Program-made: the position numbers and the translations under genes
Notes under the pieces: model-generated
The model's input: only the letters and a program-made list of their open reading frames with translations
What the model was told of the DNA's origin: nothing
The model's database searches: none
Shown here: piece after piece, positions 54,673 to 64,000 of the stretch
Layout: every line of letters starts with the position of its first letter
How positions within the stretch are numbered: position 1 is the stretch's first letter
Origin: Heloderma charlesbogerti
Lineage: Eukaryota > Chordata > Lepidosauria > Squamata > Helodermatidae
DNA: 64,000 nucleotides
NCBI GenBank assembly: GCA_026122225.1
Contig: JANEZZ010001570.1
Coordinates: 3,348,001-3,412,000, forward strand
Reading direction: 5' to 3'

Positions 54673-57217
54673 CCCCATCTACACAGAGGCGCTTTCTGAG
54701 GTGATTCCATTTAAATCCAGATTTTCATGAATTTAGGTTTGCTCCTTCCGCAGCACACACAGCCAGTAAAGTGGTGTATACATTTTTAAAAACAGCCCTT
54801 TCATGTGGCAAACAGCACCTGAAACTGCATTAGTTTGGGGTTGGATGGGTGGAGTCCCACAAGTAGAACTGAACATCATCAACTGCATAAGTGTGGGGCA
54901 GTGAATGAGTGGAGGCTTGCTCCCCACCCCACTCCCATGCTCAGTGAAGAGCAATGGAAGACAATGAGTTACTTCCATTTAGACATGTTTAGCCAACCCC
55001 ACTCCTCGTGTCCACCATTTCTCAGCAGGAATAAGGGTAATCTGGGGGTGATCAGCTTTTAAAATCATTAAAATTATGCAGACCTTTGCTCTTCCCTAAC
55101 AGCATGCTTCCTGTCCCTCTCCTCACTCCCGTACTCGGTGAAGTGCAATGGAAGAGAATGCGTTACTTCTGAGTACACATGTTTAGCCAACTCCTCTCCT
55201 CGTGTCCATGGAGTCGTGTCCTTTCATGACACAACTTTCCCTTCTGCCTATCAGCACTACTTGCCCCAGCCCACACCAAAGCCAATTGAGATCACACAGA
55301 CTCCCAAACTGCACTGAAGCTGCCACAACGAGGAAATCTGGTGCAAAACAACTTTGCAAAAAAGTGGTTTTGAGGGCAGAAAAACCCACGGTTGATGTGG
55401 GGTGTGGATTTTATTTATTTATTTTATTATTTATTTCATTTATTTCATTTCTATACCACGCAATAGCCGAAGCTCTCTGGGCGGTTCACAAAAATTAAAA
55501 CAAAGAGCACACAATAAAACAATACAAAATATATAAAACATTAAAACCACAGTAAACAATACAACCAGAATAAAACCAGAATAAAACCTAGCAGCAGCAC
55601 AGGGATTTAAAATACAGATTTAAAACAGCAAAGCTAAAAGTCTAAAAAGCTCAAATGCTAAAATGCCTGGGAAAATAAAAAAGTCTTCACTTGGCGCCGA
55701 AAGGAATACCATGTAGGTGCCAGGCGAACCTCACTAGGGAGCTCATTCCACAGCCGGGGTGCCACAGCAGAAAAAGCCCTCCTCCTAGTAGCCACCTGCC
55801 TCACTTCCTTTGTCAGGGGCTCATGGAGAAGGGCAGCTGAGGATGATCTTAAGGTCCCGGCAGATATGGAAGGAGGCGATCCTTCAGATAACCTGGCCCA
55901 AGCCATTAAGGGCTTTGAATGTTAATATCAGCACTTTGAATCGGGCCCAGAAATGGACTGGCAGCCAGTGCAGCTGGAAAAGTACTGGCATAATATGAGT
56001 TCATTGGCCAGTCCCTGTTAACAATCTTGCTGCCCTATTTTGGACCAGCTGAAGTTTCCGGACCGTTTTCAAAGGCAGCCCCACATATAACACATTGCTG
56101 TAATCCAAACGAGAAGTTATCAGAGCATAGATAACTGTAGCTAGGCTATCTCTGTCCAGTTAAGCGCGTAGTTGGTATACCAGCCTAAACTGATAAAAAG
56201 TGCTCCGTGCCACTGAGTTCACCTGTGCCTCAAGTGACAGTTCTGGATCCAAGAGCACCCCCAGACTACGAACGTGATCCTTTAGGGGGAGTGCAACCCC
56301 CTCCAGAACAGGTTGAATATCACCTCGCCAGGCAGACAAACCACCCACTAACAGTACCTCCGTCTTGTCTGGATTGAGTTTCAGTTTATTGGCCCTCATC
56401 CAGTCTATTACCATCCAGTCTATTACCAGGCCCTGATTCAGAACAGCCACTGCCTCACCTGGATTTGATGAGAAAGAGAGGTAGAGCTGGGTGTCATCCA
56501 CATATTGATGGCACCTCAGCCCACACCTCTGGATAACCTCCCCCAGCGATTTCATGTAGATGTTAAGCAGAATGGAGGATAAAATAGAGCCCTGTGGAAC
56601 CCCATGGCACAATTGCCATGGCGCAGAGCAGTAATCCCCCAGTACCACCTTCTGGAATCGGCCATCCACATAGGAGTGGAACCACTGCAGTGCAGTGCCT
56701 CCAACTTCCTACCCAGACAACCTATCCAGAAGGATACCATGGTTGATGGTATCGAAAGCCGCTGAGAGGTCCAGGAGTATCAACAGGGTCGCAGTCCCCC
56801 TGTCCCTCTCCCGGCAGAGGTCATCCCACAGGGCAACCAAGGCAGTTTCTGTTCCAAAACCAGGCCTGAAGTCTGATTGAAATGGATCTAGATAATTCAT
56901 TTCATTCAAGAGTGCCTGGAGCTGTCCTGCAACCACCTGTTCAAGCACCTTGCCCAGGAAGGGGATGCTGGCCACTGGCCTATAATTGTTAACATCCTCC
57001 AGGTCCAGGTTAGGCTTTTTCAGGAATGATCTGATTACCACCTCTTTTAAAGCAGCCAGCACCACTCCCTCTCTCAAGGAGGAATTTGCAACCTCCTGGA
57101 CCCAGCCGAACGTCCCCTCCTTATTTGATTTAATAAGCCATATAGTCATCTTCCACAGAAGTATACTGCACAGTAGAGGTGCAGTAGAACGGGAGTAAAT
57201 TCCCCGTGTAGATGGGG
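54673..57217. mobile_element. DNA transposon (CCCCATCTACAC ends) split by an L2 LINE
   Basis: CCCCATCTACAC at 54673-54684 is the inverse of GTGTAGATGGGG at 57206-57217. TAAGGA lies on both sides (54667-54672 and 57219-57224), a 6-bp match consistent with a worn 8-bp hAT duplication. The L2 at 55411-57170 accounts for most of the length. Without it the element is about 0.8 kb. An internal direct repeat of about 80 bp (54925-55005 and 55128-55208, GCAATGGAAGA and CATGTTTAGCCAAC) is present. No transposase is seen. Confidence 0.7.
55411..57170 (-). mobile_element. L2-clade LINE, most of the RT ORF
   Basis: The minus-strand frame 56709-57149 gives RT blocks NNYRPVASIPFLGKVLE, FQSDFRPGFGTETALVA and LLDLSAAFDTINH. 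After a frameshift near 56690, frame 56160-56669 gives GVPQGSILSS, HQYVDDTQLYLSF (catalytic YxDD intact, 56493-56504), ANKLKLNPDKTEVLLVG and LDPELSLEAQV. Frame 55658-55906 gives the C-terminal RRAFSAVAPRLWNELP. The 3'UTR begins near 55640 and ends in a TTTATT-rich tract at 55411-55450, the complement of an A-rich tail. The endonuclease half is missing. It would reverse-transcribe L2 RNA, but frameshifts make it inactive. Confidence 0.88.
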
Positions 57218-57224
57218 CTAAGGA

Positions 57225-58717
57225 AGAGAATTATACAACAAGATGCAAGGAAAAAACTAATCCTGGAGCACAATGAAAGATGTTAATACATATTTTAAAA
57301 GTCATGAGAAAATAGACCACTATATTCATGCTGATTGAAAGGCCCCATCATACCTCAATATGAAATTATCTTCTTTCATCTGTTGGGTGTTTTTTTTAAT
57401 TCCATGATTTGCTGTTCAGTTGTAATTTTGTCCTCAAATGTGGCTATGGGAGCAGGGAGGGAGGGAGGAGGTTTGGGACAGCTGTCATCAGCACTCCATT
57501 GACTCCATAAGGTGTCCAATGACTCCATATAGTTGTACACAATAACACAAAAGAGGAGATTCCCAAACAGTCTGTACAAAAGATAAAGCAAGGAACCACA
57601 TAGTTATAAAGTGGGTATAATTGTGATTAAACAATATAAATATAGTGTGTTTGTTATAAAACAACTATTACAATTGTAGCCAGTGGAATAGTTATTATTA
57701 TTCCACAGGCTACAACAATTCTAATCGTGTTTTCAGCTGTGCCACTTCTTTCGGTAGCATAATGCTTATTCCATCATTAGCATGAGCAAATGTAGGTTTC
57801 TGGTTAACCTGGCCTATTCTCCTTGCTGTTAGATTTCTATACTGCCCAACTGGCAAATGCCACTAGGGAAGTTTATATGATACTGTTGCATACCACTGAT
57901 GCAACAGGAAAAACCACACGGATGGTATAACATTTTGTTCTGCCTGCACAACAGAATTTCATAGCAATCCTGGCCCTATCCAAGCAGGCTTAATTTGACA
58001 ATAGAATTCCTCCATAATGGACTAAACTACACCGAGATCTAAATACTCCCAAATGTGTGGGTACTAAAAAGATGATTTCAATCATCTCCTCAACTCATCT
58101 CTGCTGAATAGCTCCAAAGAAACACATTCGGTGCTTGAATCTCTTCTGGGTAACTGGCACTTAAGGGGGAAATTAGTATATAATATATTCCTCCCACACA
58201 ACGTTTTCAGAAGAAAGTGAAAAACAAAACACGTTTTTCTCCCACATACCATTTCAGTTCAACAGTCATCTGACACACATTTTATTGGCTTTTTTCTGAG
58301 CTGGAGATTAGAAAGTTATATACAGAAAATGGCTTATACTGGAGGAAACTAATTACACTCTCTAAACTCCCCTGTATGTGTCCGAAGATGCTCCAGTGAA
58401 GTCCCAGCCTTATGATGTGTACATGCAGTTACCATAGAGCAAGATGGTGACTGGATGATGAAAGTTTGATTAAATTTGCTCCACAAAAATCTGGAATAAA
58501 TATCATACCCCACAATGGATTTCTGCTGAATACATGTCATGGGACTAGACCTACGACATGTTGAGGCTAATCCAGGATCCCTTTTCATAAAATGTGTAAA
58601 CAATGGATAATTGCCTTTCCTTGTGAATGTGAAAGAGAGGCATCAACCTAGGGATGGCATTATACTTAAACCATTGGTCCACCTGGTGTAATAATGTCTT
58701 CTTTACTGACAGCAGCT
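57225..58717. other. Stretch without a gene; one hairpin
   Basis: 57668-57716 contains TTGTAGCCAGTGGAATA and TATTCCACAGGCTACAA-like arms around a short AT loop, a perfect-looking hairpin of about 17-bp stems. TATACTGCCCAACTGGCAAA near 57838 resembles the LINE-tail piece near 29041. Nothing else was recognised. Confidence 0.4.
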
Positions 58718-58725
58718 CTCTAAGG

Positions 58726-59402
58726 TAGTGATCCTCACTGTTTTTCACTCAGGAGCCACTTTGGCTCCACTCACTGCTGCTGAGGCCACTTGGCCACTTG
58801 GGGGCTTTTTCTGGGCTGGGGGCGTCTCTTCTTCCCTCCCCCAGCAGATAAATTTGGACAGCTCACTTGGTCCTTGGATTGGGTTGGATTTTTTTCTTGT
58901 CTCTGACAACTTTTCTTGCCACTGCTCTTCTCAGGGCTGCAAAATCTCTGTTCTACTCTATTTAGTGCTGCAAAATTGCCCAATGCAGTCCCTGCTTTCT
59001 CTTGTGCGCTGCACATTCAATTTCCCCTCCACCTCCAGTGCCTGTGCAGTGCACTACTGCAGCGACCCAATCACGTTGCTCTTTGCCTCTTGGGATCCTC
59101 CCCCACCCCAAAGCTAATGGGCAGATTGCTCCTGAGTTCTCCTTTTCCATCTGCCCCAACTCCCAGCCACCTTGCAGCTGAGGAGCAGCAGGTCTCCGGA
59201 CTCCCCACCCCCAAAGCTTCCTCCAGTAGCCCAGATCACAGCAGCTGGCCCACCGCTAAAGCACACAACAAAGCAGCACTACAGAGCCCCTGCGGACAGT
59301 GAGAAGCCAGTGCAAAGATGGAGAGCAGGGGGAGAAGCAGAGCCACACTTCAGGTGACTGGGAGCGACCCATGGCCTTTGGGCCTTGTAGTGAAGAACAC
59401 TG
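58726..59402. mobile_element. hAT-type non-autonomous element with perfect 8-bp duplication
   Basis: CTCTAAGG occurs at 58718-58725 and 59403-59410. The ends TAGTGATCCTCACTG and GTGAAGAACACTG are inverted, consistent with the hAT-type CAGTGTTCTTCAC terminus. The 677-bp interior holds C-rich sequence with frames up to 129 codons that match no transposase, so it is a deletion derivative. Confidence 0.88.
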
Positions 59403-59410
59403 CTCTAAGG

Positions 59411-60465
59411 TCTCAGACAGATTTTTGGTTTTTCATTTCTTTTCTTTTTTTAAGCATTTATGCAGGCGAATTAGATGCATCCATTTTGCTCAACCATGCA
59501 GAATAAAGAAAGCAATGCAATCTGAAGCAAAAACCAACTGCCGTCCCCCGTTGAATAATGGATTTTCCTTCAATCTCACCTATTACCATAATGACTGTTT
59601 CGGTCTTCACCTGATAGCACATTTTCAAGGTCATATCTTTATATTAGGAATTAAGAGTGGCGAAAATTGCTTCTCTTTTTCTTTCTTGTTTTTACTTTCA
59701 TCTTCAACTAACAAAGCCAAATGTCCTAAGATAAATATAGGTAGAAATTTGAAAGCTCCTTAGATTTGACTTCTGTTAACATGCACTCTACAATTATGAT
59801 GGCTTAGCTAGGATCAGAATTTTGTGCCTGCTGATGACTTCAAAGTAGAGTTGGTTATTCTACTGTCAAAACTTCCAGTGTTCTATCCATTAAAGTAGAA
59901 TGCTGAATTCCTTCCTTTGAATCAGCCAAAGGAAAAATCATATTCTTCACTTCTCTGTACACAGACTCTCATGCCATACCATGTCCACTTGGCCACATTC
60001 AAGATGTGCACATGTGGTAAATCAAGAATTTAGAAGTAAAATGGATACAATTCATGGAACCTTGTGAAGACATGCCAAGATCACCACAGAATTTAGGGGA
60101 CTATTCTAAATTATTAACAATTCAAAAAAAATTACACATGAAATGAACTTACCTGATGTAATTGTATGGGGCTGAGATCCTGTATACATGGATGATTGAA
60201 CACAGTGGATCTCACCTCTGGGTAAACATGGATAGGATTGCACTATGAATTTAGAAACATTACTAAATTGCATCATCAGTTTTGTCAGTCTCACAGACTA
60301 TATGCTATAGTGCCCAATAGGACACTAAGAGATTATCCACATGTGTAAAGAGAGTGTGTGTACAGAGAAATAAAGAATGTGATTTATCCAAGATAGTGTA
60401 GGTTCAGCCATATCTTAGCTCAATGTGGTTTGAGCCCTGTCAGAGTGTAACAATGCAGTGATTAC
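59411..60465. other. Stretch without a recognisable gene
   Basis: The 154-codon frame at 59299-59763 starts inside the hAT element and has no family match. About 60163-60247 contains CACCTCTGGGTAAACATGGATAGGATTGCAC-like text, a worn copy of the small MITE of 6729 and 18575. No gene is supported. Confidence 0.35.
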
Positions 60466-61858
60466 TTGAAGCCAACATGGATTTGTCAAGAACAAATCCT
60501 GCCAGACGAATCTGATCTCATTTTTTGATCAACTAACCTCCCTTGTGGACCACAGGAATGCTGTGGACATAATATACCTTGACTTCAGCAAAGCTTTCGA
60601 CAAAGTGCCCCATGATATCCTGATGAGCAAACTAGCTCAAAGTGGGCTAGATGGAACAACAATCAGGTGGATCCACAGTTGGCTACAGAGCAAAGGGCTG
60701 GATGCATCCGATTTCGTCTGATCTCGTAAGCTAAGCAGCGTTGGCCCTGGTTAGTAGTTGGATGGGAGACTGCCTGGGAATCAGGCTTCCTGCACTGAGC
60801 AGTGGTTTGGATTTGATGGTCTTGTAGGCCCCTTCCAACCCTATGAGTCTGTGTCTATGAATCAGACTCAAAGAGTGCTTATCAATGGGTAACAAGCAGG
60901 GTACCGCAGGGCTCAGTCCTGGGCCCAGTGCTGTTCAACATTTTTATTAATGACTTGGAGGAGGAGGTGCAAGGAATGCTGATCACATTTGCAGATGACA
61001 CAAAATTGGGCGGGATAGCTAATACTTTGGAAGACAGAAACAAAATCAAAGTGATCTAGATAGACTGGAGCGCTGGGCAGAAAACAACAGAATGAAATGT
61101 CATAGGGATAAATGCCAAGTTCTGCACCTAGGAAAAAGAAACCAAATGCACAGTTACAAGATGGGGGATACGTGGCTCAACCACACTACAAGCGAGAAGG
61201 ATCTTGGAATTGTTGTCTATCACAAGCTGAATATGAGCAAACAAAGTGATGTGAATGCAAAAAAGGCCAATGCTTTTTTGGGCTGCATTAATAGAAGCAT
61301 AGCTTCCAAATCCCAGGAAGTACTAGTACCCCTCTATTCAGCACTGGTTAGGCCTCATCTGGAGTACGGTGTCCAGTTCTGGGCACCACACTTTAAGAAA
61401 GATGCAGACAAGCTGGAAAGGTTTCAGAGGAGGGCAACAAAGATGATCAGGGGACTGGAAACAAAGCCCTGTGAGGAGAGACTGAAAGAACTGGGCATGT
61501 TTAGCCTTGAGAAGAGAAGACTGAGGGGAGATACGATAGCGCTCTTCAAGTACTTGAAAGGTTAGCACAGAGGGGAAGGCCAGGATCTCAATCATCCCAG
61601 GGTGCAGGACACGGAATAATGGGCTCAAGTTACAGGAAGCCAGATGAACATCAGGAAAAACTTCCTGACTGTTAGAACAATATGACAATGGAACCAATTA
61701 CCTAGGGAGGTAGTGGGCTCTCCCACACGGGAGGTGTTCAAGATGAGGCTGGACAGCCATCTGTCGGGGATGCTCTGACTTGGATTCCTGCATTGGGCAG
61801 AGGGTTGGACTCAATGGTCTTGTAGGCCCCTTCCAACCCTACTATTCTATGATTCTAA
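60466..61858 (+). mobile_element. CR1 LINE, 3' half, interrupted by a 5S SINE
   Basis: The translation begins with ANMDLSRTNPAR, then YLDFSKAFDKVPHDILMSKL (first catalytic Asp). It continues after the SINE with [27 protein letters not shown] and TFADDTKLG (catalytic FADD at 60988-60999), KCQVLHLGKRNQMHSYKMGD, LVPLYSALVRPHLEYGVQFW and GMFSLEKRRLRGD. The end CTTGTAGGCCCCTTCCAACC, ATTCTATGATTCTA is the CR1 3' terminus with its short tandem repeat instead of poly-A. Endonuclease is absent. At least one frameshift near 61055 and the SINE make it inactive. Confidence 0.93.
60694..60861 (+). mobile_element. 5S-rRNA-derived SINE inserted in CR1
   Basis: The head GATTTCGTCTGATCTCGTAA, AGCTAAGCAGCGTTGG (box A, 60729-60744) and TTGGATGGGAGACTGCCTGG (box C, from 60759) follow the 5S rRNA gene. 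The tail GATGGTCTTGTAGGCCCCTT, CCAACCCTATGAGTCTGTGT resembles the CR1 3' end. It splits the CR1 RT between the HSWLQ-like and QRVLING motifs. Same family as 23308-23453. Not a functional 5S gene. Confidence 0.9.
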
Positions 61859-63417
61859 GCCCATGACCATTTCAACACAAGCCATCCCACCTAGATATGT
61901 TGAACCCTTCCTTTGGATCATGCTAGTTTTATCACATGGATAGGCCACAAGTCTGTCATAAAATAGGACTCCCTTACTGTTTGCCCCACACCACATGGAA
62001 GCACCTCTTTTTTCTGCCATAGTTCTCTGCCATCCACAAGCTAATCACTCTCTGTGGCTCAAACTAGGCCATATTCTGAGCTTACCCGTCCTTGTGGCTT
62101 AAAAGAGATGGAAGATCTTGGACATGTTACATTTTGTTCTTTGTATAATTTGCTGAGAGAACAATGTTTGGGTGAGACTTTAGAGAGATCATAGAATCAT
62201 AGAATAGCAGGGTTGGAAGGGGCCTACAAGACCATCGAGATATTTAGGGACATCTGTCCACGAGACTATAATCTATCTGCTTTGTGGTCAAGATAGATAT
62301 CTAACTTAACTAACCAAGACTGCACATTTTCTACCTACAGTAACTGGTGTGAGGGAAAACCTCTTGAGAGAAATGCTGTGCCTTGCCAGGGAGATTCAGA
62401 ACTTTATGGTCATGACTGATTTTATATAATTTTATATAGGTAAAATGTTTATATTGTGTAAATTTTACTTATTTTAGCTAAAGATCCAGAATGTTAAGTT
62501 TATTCTTTATGAACTGGGTGCATGTTAACTTTATATGACTATGTTATCTTTGTAATGATATCTAGTGCCTTTGTTAAATGTTTGTTTTGTGATGGTCTGT
62601 CCGTATACAATTCAACAAATTTGAATCTCAGACCTGTTTATGAGACCATCTGGCACCATCTGCTCCTCTGAGCAGCAACCTGGACTCTAATTCTGATTCA
62701 GATGAGATGGGGCTGGCTAGGTCCATCGTATCACCATCTTTACTATGCAAAAGTCTTTGGTTTGTGCTTCAGGCAGGGCATGAGGGAGGTTGCCAGGAGC
62801 ACGTGAGATGGCACCATGATTCTGTTCTCTCAACCCTCCTGCCCATTCTACCACTCAATAGCAGTGCCTGTGCCACCGCCCCTATCACCACCAACAGTTA
62901 AGAGAGCCAACAATAACATGAAGTTGGTTCAGTTACCAGATAATAAACCAATGCAGAAAGCACTCTGCAAACGTACAATTGTTATCCTTTTGGAACTTCA
63001 AGAGACAGAAAGTTGCAATTATTTAAGGGAAAAAAATATGGCTCTGAAAGTCTCATGTGTTCAATGGGACTTACTCTCCAGGTTAGTGTGTACAAGGGTA
63101 TAGCCTAAATTAATTAATGCATAGTTTAATCATGTGTACTGTTTGCACATATATGGGGATTATATTTCATTATCCTAATTATATTCAAAATGTTTGCAAG
63201 CAATGAATATTATTGGATTTTGTTTGCAATGGAATAATAGTCTTCTGATGCTATTATGAGTGATAAGACAATATGAGTAAATTAATACATTTTTCCTATC
63301 ATGCTTGAGCAAAAGGATACAAAATGTAATAAAATGTAGATACAAGTAGGCATGTTGAGTGGAATAAATGTGCATTACATGAGTTTTTCATGCCTGTACT
63401 TGTAATGTGCATTCATT
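61859..63417. other. Stretch without a gene, apart from a CR1 tail
   Basis: No protein motif. A CR1 terminus lies at 62188-62243. CAATGGGACTTACTCTCCAG near 63062 is a worn small-MITE word. Confidence 0.35.
62188..62243 (-). mobile_element. CR1 (or 5S-SINE) 3' tail fragment
   Basis: ATCATAGAATCATAGAATAG followed by GGTTGGAAGGGGCCTACAAG is the complement of the CR1 3' end seen at 61800-61858. It is only about 55 bp, as expected from an extremely 5'-truncated insertion. Confidence 0.8.
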
Positions 63418-63549
63418 GGGCTGGACCAAACTTAGTCATGCTTAGAGTAGACCCAGTGAAATCAATGAGCTTTAAATTAGTCATGACTAATACGCCCCAT
63501 TACCTTCAATGGATCTACTTCAAGCATGACTAAGTCTGGATCTAACCCC
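63418..63549. mobile_element. Palindromic MITE centred on TTAGTCATGACTAA
   Basis: The left arm ACTTAGTCATGCTTAGAGTA and the right arm TACTTCAAGCATGACTAAGT are inverted over about 65 bp each, and they meet at 63477-63490. The outer ends are GGGCTGGACC and GGATCTAACCCC. It resembles a familiar squamate foldback repeat. Confidence 0.75.
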
Positions 63550-64000
63550 ATATCTCATGATGATTTGCAAAGTACAATTTTCATTCATGTGGTATTTACT
63601 ATTAGAATTTGTGTCTATTATGAACAACTCGTTATATTCTTTGGTGCAGCTTCAGTCTGCCAATTCTTTCACATATTATTGCCTTCAAATCTTAGTGTCT
63701 AAAATATAGTATGTATTAGGGAAAGGAATGACGCAACGGGAAATTGTTCATTTATCTCGATATTTTAACCTACCTTGTTGTGGACAAACATTTTTTTCTA
63801 ATTTCAAGACATTTTATTTTATAGACAACATAACTGGAGGAAAAACAAGCTTAGTATAAAACTTCTATGATTCTTCTTCAATCAGGCAGTTATTAAAAAA
63901 CATTAAAATATTTATATAAAGAGAGAGTTGTGTATCTTAAGAAACAGCATTCAGCACAAAGTTAACCCAGTTTCAAGTCTCCAGCATTTGTGCTTCAAGG
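63550..64000. other. Stretch without a recognisable gene
   Basis: AT-rich, with no motif or repeat terminus recognised up to the window end. Confidence 0.4.

Noticed and set aside
59299..59763. 154-codon frame
   Set aside because: It starts inside a hAT MITE and runs into unique AT-rich DNA; no family motif.
60694..60861. Possible functional 5S rRNA gene
   Set aside because: The 5' end of 5S is missing, the body is mutated and a CR1-like tail follows, so it is a SINE.
1..64000. Host protein-coding exons
   Set aside because: I looked for conserved domains flanked by splice sites on both strands and found none beyond mobile-element proteins and the decayed Myb/SANT-like frame. Short or untypical exons cannot be excluded.

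Overview
This window is nuclear DNA of a vertebrate, most likely a squamate reptile and probably a lizard. The evidence is the mix of mobile elements: two BovB (RTE-clade) LINE copies, CR1 and L2 LINEs, 5S-rRNA-derived SINEs of the saurian type, a Ty3/gypsy LTR element with a chromodomain, MIR-like CORE-SINEs, many hAT-type MITEs and GATA/GACA microsatellites. I found no intact host protein-coding gene, tRNA gene, CRISPR array or prokaryotic feature. The window reads as intergenic or deep-intronic sequence. Almost all open reading frames are chance frames or fragments of mobile-element proteins.

Layout. Positions 1-8.2 kb hold a small tandem repeat, several MITEs and an unusual 954-bp hAT-like element that is a palindrome built of palindromes (7221-8174), inserted in the middle of an older palindromic MITE. 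A solo LTR with a perfect 5-bp target duplication follows (8311-8834), then a quiet AT-rich stretch (9.5-10.2 kb) that looks like conserved non-coding DNA, then an L2 fragment (10.9-11.9 kb). At 14.8-16.6 kb three short TIR elements lie close together, two of them sharing ends. A decayed Myb/SANT-like DNA-binding domain lies on the minus strand at 20.65-21.2 kb, flanked by related inverted sequence blocks. Positions 23-31 kb carry a 61-bp duplication, a 5S SINE, an inverted MITE pair, a GATA-type microsatellite and a CORE-SINE.

The largest structure is at 31.9-38.2 kb: a 5.5-kb minus-strand Ty3/gypsy chromodomain retrotransposon with both LTRs, gag, protease, RT, RNase H, integrase and chromodomain. 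It sits inside a 5'-truncated BovB LINE whose reading resumes on the far side. The element is dead: it has in-frame stops, frameshifts, a changed RT active site and a changed zinc knuckle.

Positions 39-51 kb carry hAT elements, two microsatellites mixing GATA and GACA, and copies of a TIR family that carries a CTCF-like core motif. Positions 51-54 kb hold a second BovB copy and CR1 fragments. At 54.7-57.2 kb an L2 LINE with its RT catalytic motif sits inside a DNA transposon. At 58.7-59.4 kb there is a hAT element with a perfect 8-bp duplication. At 60.5-61.9 kb a CR1 LINE is interrupted by a 5S SINE whose 3' tail resembles CR1's own.

The parts work together as a nested record of insertions: autonomous LINEs (CR1, L2, BovB), the SINEs that borrow their tails, and hAT MITEs inserting into older repeats. 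Family names come from protein motifs and remembered repeat signatures. No database search was possible. Boundaries are firm only where a target duplication is quoted.
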